This document shows positions 59,438 through 64,000 of a DNA stretch of 64,000 nt, in pieces (positions within the stretch are counted from its first letter, which is position 1; each line of letters begins with the position of its first letter). Source of the stretch: Zingiber officinale (taxonomy: Eukaryota; Streptophyta; Magnoliopsida; Zingiberales; Zingiberaceae); contig NC_055989.1 in assembly GCF_018446385.1 (NCBI RefSeq), forward strand, positions 137,791,004 to 137,855,003, given 5' to 3'. Both the position numbers and the translations under genes were made by a program. The notes beneath the pieces are model-generated. The model searched no databases. It worked only from the letters and a program-made list of their open reading frames with translations, and was not told the DNA's origin.

Positions 59438-60111
59438 ATGACGACAGGTGAGGCGGCGGCATCTCCGAAGGTGGGCATCGCGTTCTCCAACCGCCTCCGG
59501 CACGTGGAATCCTTGTCCTTGCACCCCTCGGGCGCTGGTCAGATCTCACACCTTAACGCCGTCATCCTCGGTGAGTCCCTAGAATGAGGAGAACGACCTC
59601 ATCTTCCCCTCACAAGAATTTTCCAGCCAGGCCCTCGTCTCCTCTCCCGAACAGGTGTGTGCTGCTTGTACTTGAACTCTTCGGTTCGAGCTTTCTTGGG
59701 CTAATTCCGTTTTATGGGCTTGAAGGTTCCTCCTTTATTGGGCATTTCGTTGTTTTTGTAAGTAAGTTTTGGCTTTGTTTAGGTTTATGTAAGTTTTATT
59801 CTTTTGTGGAAACTTGTAGATTGTGATATTTGCTATTGTACAGAACTAGTTGTGTGCTTTTTTTCCCGATTCGGAAGAATGCGAAAACTTTAAAATGGAA
59901 CATTGTTTAGTTTCTTGGATAAACTTGTTTTACCTTTTTTTTCTCAACATTAATATCATGTATCTTCAGTATCGGAACATGTACAGAAATTGATAGAGGA
60001 TCCAGCTGGTTCTGGTCAGAGATCGCTTCCCAATTCTACTGGAATGAGAAGTGAAATCTGGAGGTTTAGACCAAAAACATTGTTGTGAGGAAGGGAATTG
60101 TCAAATTCGAG
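59438..60111 (+). pseudogene. ACS: Captured acetyl-CoA synthetase exons 1-2
   Basis: Exon 1 (59438-59654) reads MTTGEAAASPKVG and then RLRHVESLSLHPSGAGQISH and LNAVILGESL, then after a frameshift EENDLIFPSQEF and SSQALVSSPEQ. It ends at a GT donor (59655). Exon 2 (59970-60111) reads MYRN, IEDPAG, WSEIASQFYWNEK, then IVVRKGIVKFE, ending at GTGAGT. This is the N-terminus of plant acetyl-CoA synthetase (acetate to acetyl-CoA). Two frameshifts and two in-frame stops in exon 2 show decay. The AMP-binding core is not present. The C/T-rich upstream part (59006-59437) may be the captured 5' region of the same gene. The family call is from recalled conserved motifs. Confidence 0.82.
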
Positions 60112-60632
60112 GTGAGTTGTCTTACACTTAATCTTGTTTGGTGGACAATGATGAATATTTTTTGTTCTTTGTTTTCTCCTTTTGGAGTTCAGTTGTTGCC
60201 GTAAATATGATATTTGTTAGAGAATGTCAGCATCCTTGTGAAGAGTTTGAGTGTTTTTCTTACTGAAGGAGTGAAACTGTTACAAATGGATAAGAGAACC
60301 TGCCAATGTTTTTAAAATCTCATTGTTCAAATAGTTTGAGACTTTCATATGCTATATTTTGTTGTTGATTGATGTCTTAATTTTTAATAACTTTTATTCT
60401 TGTAGTTGTTGCCTTCTGATTGGGTTACTTATATTCAATTAGAGGCAAACTTTTCTTCATGCTTTCTTTTGTTTTGGATACTCAGATATTGCAGTTTTTG
60501 TTCTTGTTTTGTTCATCATCTAGGTATTCTAGTTTGATTTTTAGTTGCATACATTTTCAGATCATTTGGAGGTTAAATGACAGACTTGTTAAGCTGCATA
60601 TTTCCTTACATGTTTTTATGTACTTACTGTAG

Positions 60633-61412
60633 CTGCACGAACTAAAAATTACAGTGGCGCTAAACTGGAAGGTGTTGTTAGAAGTGCTGTCTCATATGCC
60701 TTGAATCGACAGATAAGCTTCGATGATTTGACCAAGCCCTTGGATGAGGAGAGCATAAAAGTCACTATGGATGATTTTTTGAATGCTCTTCATGAGGTTG
60801 GACTAGCTTTTGGTGCATCAATGGATGATCTTGAACAACGCAGGTATGTTCAAGTTTGACATTGTCTCGGTTGAAGATGATTCCACATCCTTGAAAGCAA
60901 TTCTACTTGGGGGTGTTCAGGAGGGCCTACAGATTTTTGTGCTCTGAATTTTCTTAATGTTACATAATGTGGCATTATCTTTAATGTGCAAATGGCTTTC
61001 AGGCTTAATGGGATTATCGATTGTGGTGAGAGGCATAAACACATCCATGAGAGAGCCCTGCTTCTTGTGGAGCAAATCAAAGACAATCAGAGCCCACTTG
61101 TTACATACCTTCTGGAAGGTCCAACTGGCAGGTAAATTTACAACCAGCTTTCTAATTGATTAATCTGACTTTTCTGCCGATTCAATCTGCTATTTATTCT
61201 TTTATGTCAGTGGCAAAACTTCAATGGCAGCTACAATTGGTATAGAGAGTGATTTCCCATATGTCAAGATGGTAAGTTGTGATATTATTGATGAAAGAAA
61301 AATACTTATGTCAGTACCATCATGTTAAATGATTAAATCCTCTCATTATTAGATATCTGCAGAAAGCATGATTGGTCTCGGTGAAGTAACTAAATGTGCA
61401 CAAATTGTCAAG
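60633..61412 (+). pseudogene. NSF: Captured NSF (vesicle-fusing ATPase) exons
   Basis: Four exons with canonical borders and no stop: 60633-60843, 61003-61131, 61211-61271, 61353-61412 (461 nt; 153 whole codons). They read [40 protein letters not shown] and [14 protein letters not shown]. The D2-domain Walker A GPTGSGKTSMAA follows, then SDFPYVKMISAESMIGLGE. NSF is a hexameric AAA+ ATPase of about 740 aa that disassembles SNARE complexes. Only the end of D1, the linker and the first quarter of D2 are present, so the piece cannot work as NSF. The clean frame suggests recent capture or selection. Confidence 0.9.
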
Positions 61413-61573
61413 GTGAGTTGAATGCTAGAATAATTTAGTAAAAGTTCTCAATTTATTAAATTGTAAATAAAAAAACATTTTAAGTATTTATCCTACTAAT
61501 TTTGTCCATGCATTAGTAATATCCTACTAATTTTGTCCATGCATTGTTTCTATCTGGGTTGCAAGATGAGTTA

Positions 61574-62015
61574 CTACCCCCTTTGCAAATGCAGATGCTG
61601 CACTCTAAAGCTATTATTGAAAATGAAATCCAAGAAACAACTTGGAATATTGCCCTGTAATAAATTCCATGAGATATCCAAGAATTGCAGTTGAGATAAT
61701 TGCCTAAGACTGAAAGGGATTGACCCACTTAACTTATTGCCATGAATGTTAAAGTTCCATAACTGAGATCCTTGTGGACATTTAGACAAACCATCAAGTA
61801 GATTTGCTAGTTCTCCACCAATATTATTCAAAGACAAATCAAGAGTTTCCAAGTTGTATAGATCACCCAAACTCAATGGTATTTGCCCATCAAGTTATTC
61901 ATTGATGCATCAAAATACCTTAAGTTGTGAAGATTACCCATGTTTTCTGGTATTTGACCAGAAATATTATTATCAGATAGTAATAACTCCTCCAAATAGA
62001 TGAGATTGTACTCCC
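61574..62015 (-). pseudogene. Captured leucine-rich-repeat fragment (antisense)
   Basis: The minus strand encodes about six plant-type LRRs: LEELLLSDNNISGQIPENMG, NLHNLRYFDASMNNL, then after a one-base loss GQIPLSLGDLYNLETLDLSL, NNIGGELANLLDGLSKC, KLSGSIPFSLRQLSQLQFLD and ISWNLLQGNIPSC. The pattern (LxxLxxLxLSxNxxxGxIPxx) is that of extracellular receptor-like proteins and kinases. No signal peptide, transmembrane segment or kinase is included. It lies opposite in orientation to the ACS and NSF pieces, so it was captured separately. Confidence 0.85.
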
Positions 62016-62488
62016 AAGTCTAACTCTCCTTAGTAGTTCTATCTGTTTCTTGCATAATTCTTAATCCAACTTTGCATTCATTATCAAATGCTGCAAGACA
62101 TTGCTTCCTGATGCATAATTTAATAGTTAACTTATATTTGCATGCAGATTTGAGAACAATTTTTAAGAAAGAAATAAAGACAAGCTATTGTTTCATGTCA
62201 TCTTTCTTTGTTTCCTGGTATATCTTTTGACTATGCTACAACAATTAGTTGTTGATTTGTATTCTGAATCAGTCTTGAGTCTCTAGGCTAATAACAACTG
62301 GCATTCTGGGGCCATCTCAACTCTCTGTGGTAGTTGTGCTATTGAGACGAAAGAAAACAATTTAAAAGTAATGCTAATAAAGTTCGTTTGAAATTATATC
62401 ATATTCATATATATTATTTGTGATATGTTGAACACATCTACCAAAATTCTTTAAGAAATAGCTTACGTTTGCCTTATTGTAATTTGCA

Positions 62489-62880
62489 GGCATGCAGTAG
62501 TGATGAAGATGGTTTGCTTGGTTTCGACGTACATAGTGATGGCCATGGCCAAAGGTGCTGCCTAAACTCATGATTTTTGTTTTGACGCCATTAATTCCAC
62601 CCAATTCAACGGATATGGTGTTTTATTGCAGGCAACTAACTGTTCTAGCAAGAGATGAGCGAATGGAGATCACCTCAAGCATGAATGGTGCTCCTCTATT
62701 CCCTCCAAAGAAGAAATATTTTTCTTGTATCGAAATGAATGGTTTTCTGCCATTAATAGCAATTTTGTCAATCTTCATTTCTTGCTCTATGTATAGTTGC
62801 CTTGATGTATCCTTACTATCTTGATTATATTTGGTTTGTCAGGTTATTGCGTCTCAAGACTAGCTCGAGGTGACAAAATA
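62489..62880 (+). pseudogene. Captured exon-like pieces of an unidentified gene
   Basis: Two exon-like blocks with intron-like borders: about 62490-62553 (after TTTGCAG; ACSSDEDGLLGFDVHSDGHG) and about 62632-62687 (after TTGCAG; QLTVLARDERMEITSSMNG). They join in frame. A third possible block starts near 62843 (after TTTGTCAG) but has an early stop. I do not recognise the protein. Confidence 0.5.
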
Positions 62881-63222
62881 TGCTGGATTAGTCTGTGCTC
62901 AGGCCCATCAAGAAATCCTACAAGTTGAAGATTGTGATGGGACTTGGGTTGACAATAATTAAGTGCAATCCTACATGACATGAACCACCATCACAAGTTT
63001 CTAGTATTTTAGCTATTGTTCATTAGTTGTAAATGGAGTTTATTTGTATTGGGATAAATTTTATTTAAACATGAGATATGTTTCTTCTTTTGTGATTGTA
63101 ATTCTTGTATAACTAACATTTTGAATGATATTAATGTGGGGAATATTCTTTCTTGATTATGATTCTTTATTATATATTTAAATTGAAATTTGATATATTT
63201 GTATTAAAATATAATAATTTAA
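62881..63222. other. CACTA interior, non-coding
   Basis: About 340 bp between the last exon-like block and the right subterminal repeats. It resembles a 3' UTR and downstream region (TTGTAATTCTTGTATAAC, AATATTCTTTCTTG) but has no definite signal. Confidence 0.35.
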
Positions 63223-63480
63223 AAGACAACGGCTTAAAACTGTTATTTTTATCTATCACCCTCAAAGACAACGGTTAAAAACCATTGTCGTAGCCCCAAA
63301 AACGGTTGTAACTGCAGTAAAAATGCTCTAAATAACAACGGTTTTAAACCGTTGTCTTTTCATTCAAAGACAACGGTTTAAAACCGTTGCAAAACTGTTG
63401 TCTTTTTATTCAAAGACAACGGTTTAAAATTACAATGGTTTTAAATGGCATACGACAACGGTTTTTAACCGTTGTCTTTC
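63223..63480. repeat. CACTA right subterminal repeats
   Basis: About ten copies of AAAGACAACGGTTTAAAA and its complement, paired as inverted repeats, mirror the left end. A few copies have decayed (ACTGTTATTTTT, CCATTGTC). Confidence 0.9.
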
Positions 63481-64000
63481 AATGTTTTTGTTGTAGTGGA
63501 CCCCCGTTCTAGAGAGTCAACGCCACGTGGAAGTCAAAGGGCCAGGTGGCCGACCGGAGATGGGTGGGTCGAACGGCCGGCCGGCTGATCGGTGTCTAAC
63601 TGATGGCAGAAGGCGCCCCAGCAGGAAGCTGGGCCCCGGCGCTCATGGTACAGGATCGTAAGGCCGAGCGGAGGGTACGCTCGGCCGAAGACATGAGGTA
63701 GCATACTGCTAGCAGTCTCCACAAAGCACATTACCGAGAATCTCCCAAGTAGACCACTATAGGTGTCCGGCAGGACGTAAGGCAGAGACTGGCCGGCCGG
63801 ATGCCTATAGTGGGAGCAAGGGGAAAAGGACAAAGAACATCTTTTTCTGACAGCAGGTATGTTCTACGTTTAGGCCATACTCCGAATCTTACGACAGGGG
63901 ATTCCGCTGTCCCATCGAAGACGTGCTTGGACTGTAGCAGTATGGGGTCAGGTAAGCTCACTAACAGGCCCTTACTGGGGTATGGGCTGAGGACACGTGT

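Larger units (their letters stand above)
58708..63498 (+). mobile_element. CACTA element carrying fragments of several host genes (Pack-CACTA)
   Basis: 4791 bp. The left end is CACTACAAGAAAATC and the right end ...TTTTTGTTGTAGTG, the inverted CACTA terminus. The 3-bp target duplication GAC is perfect (58705-58707, 63499-63501). Both ends carry dense direct and inverted ACAACGGTTTT / AAAACCGTTGT motifs (58740-58990 and 63223-63480), the subterminal pattern bound by CACTA transposition proteins. No transposase is visible. The interior instead holds acetyl-CoA synthetase exons 1-2 (59438-60111), four NSF exons (60633-61412), an antisense LRR fragment (61574-62015) and an unidentified exon-like piece (62489-62880). 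Introns are retained, so capture occurred at the DNA level. Confidence 0.93.
58683..64000. mobile_element. GC-rich LTR-like element split by the CACTA element
   Basis: Sequence left of the CACTA (58683-58707, starting TGATCCGGTGGTCAG) and right of it (63502-64000) joins into one GC-rich stretch. The right part contains CGGCCGGCCGG, GCTCGGCCGAAGAC and similar words, unlike the AT-rich DNA around. The TG start suggests the beginning of a gypsy-type LTR that continues past the window. No internal coding region is seen, so the class is an inference. Confidence 0.45.

Noticed and set aside
61574-61876. LRR fragment as a separate receptor gene
   Set aside because: It has no signal peptide, transmembrane segment or kinase, shows a frameshift near 61890, and lies inside the CACTA element.
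59438-63222. A functional multi-exon host gene on the plus strand
   Set aside because: The pieces come from different proteins (ACS, NSF, LRR). The ACS and LRR parts are frameshifted, and all lie between CACTA termini.
63534-63961. Two minus-strand open frames
   Set aside because: They arise from GC-rich LTR-like sequence with few stop codons. No retroelement or host protein domain is visible.

Overview
This is nuclear DNA from a flowering plant. It has spliced genes with GT/AG introns, a plant-type TATA box, an Au-type SINE, a CACTA element and large numbers of nested retrotransposons. The transposon mix and the GC-rich LTR at the right edge suggest a monocot, possibly a Zingiberales-like genome, but nothing in the sequence proves this.

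The one host gene that looks intact is on the minus strand, from 56951 (ATG) down to 13892 (TAA). It encodes dihydroxyacetone kinase (DAK). I could trace 20 coding exons. All have canonical splice borders and compatible phases, and they sum to 1785 nt (594 aa plus stop). The DhaK domain is in exons 1-12 (56951-30077), a short proline-rich linker in exon 13, and the DhaL ATP-binding domain in exons 14-20 (16228-13892). A TATA box (57141-57150) and a G-box (57257-57262) lie upstream, and a poly(A) signal (13728-13733) lies downstream. The gene covers 43 kb because two introns are swollen with transposons: intron 10 (about 19.8 kb, 30371-50201) and intron 13 (about 12.9 kb, 16229-29109).

Layout, left to right. 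1-2622: degenerate RTE-type LINE. 2623-13300: old gag relics carrying a gag-only LTR retrotransposon (3607-9712), which itself carries a gypsy-type solo LTR (4698-6458). 13892-16228: DAK exons 20-14. 16229-29109 (intron 13): a full-length LINE with a 21-bp target duplication; an older LINE containing a Harbinger-like element, a SINE and a MULE-like element; and a divergent tandem repeat containing a TRIM with an internal minisatellite. 29110-30370: exons 13-11. 30371-50201 (intron 10): a truncated minus-strand copia, a hAT transposase relic, an Au SINE, and a four-level nest (solo LTR in copia in LINE in intron). 50202-56951: exons 10-1. 58683-64000: a GC-rich LTR-like sequence split by a CACTA element.

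The most unusual object is the CACTA element at 58708-63498 (4791 bp, target duplication GAC). It encodes no visible transposase. It carries intron-containing fragments of at least three unrelated host genes: acetyl-CoA synthetase, the vesicle-fusion ATPase NSF, and (antisense) a leucine-rich-repeat protein. A fourth exon-like piece is unidentified. It is a Pack-type gene-capturing transposon, and its NSF part keeps an open frame and intact splice sites over four exons. Its insertion site, once rebuilt, is the centre of a 21-bp perfect palindrome.
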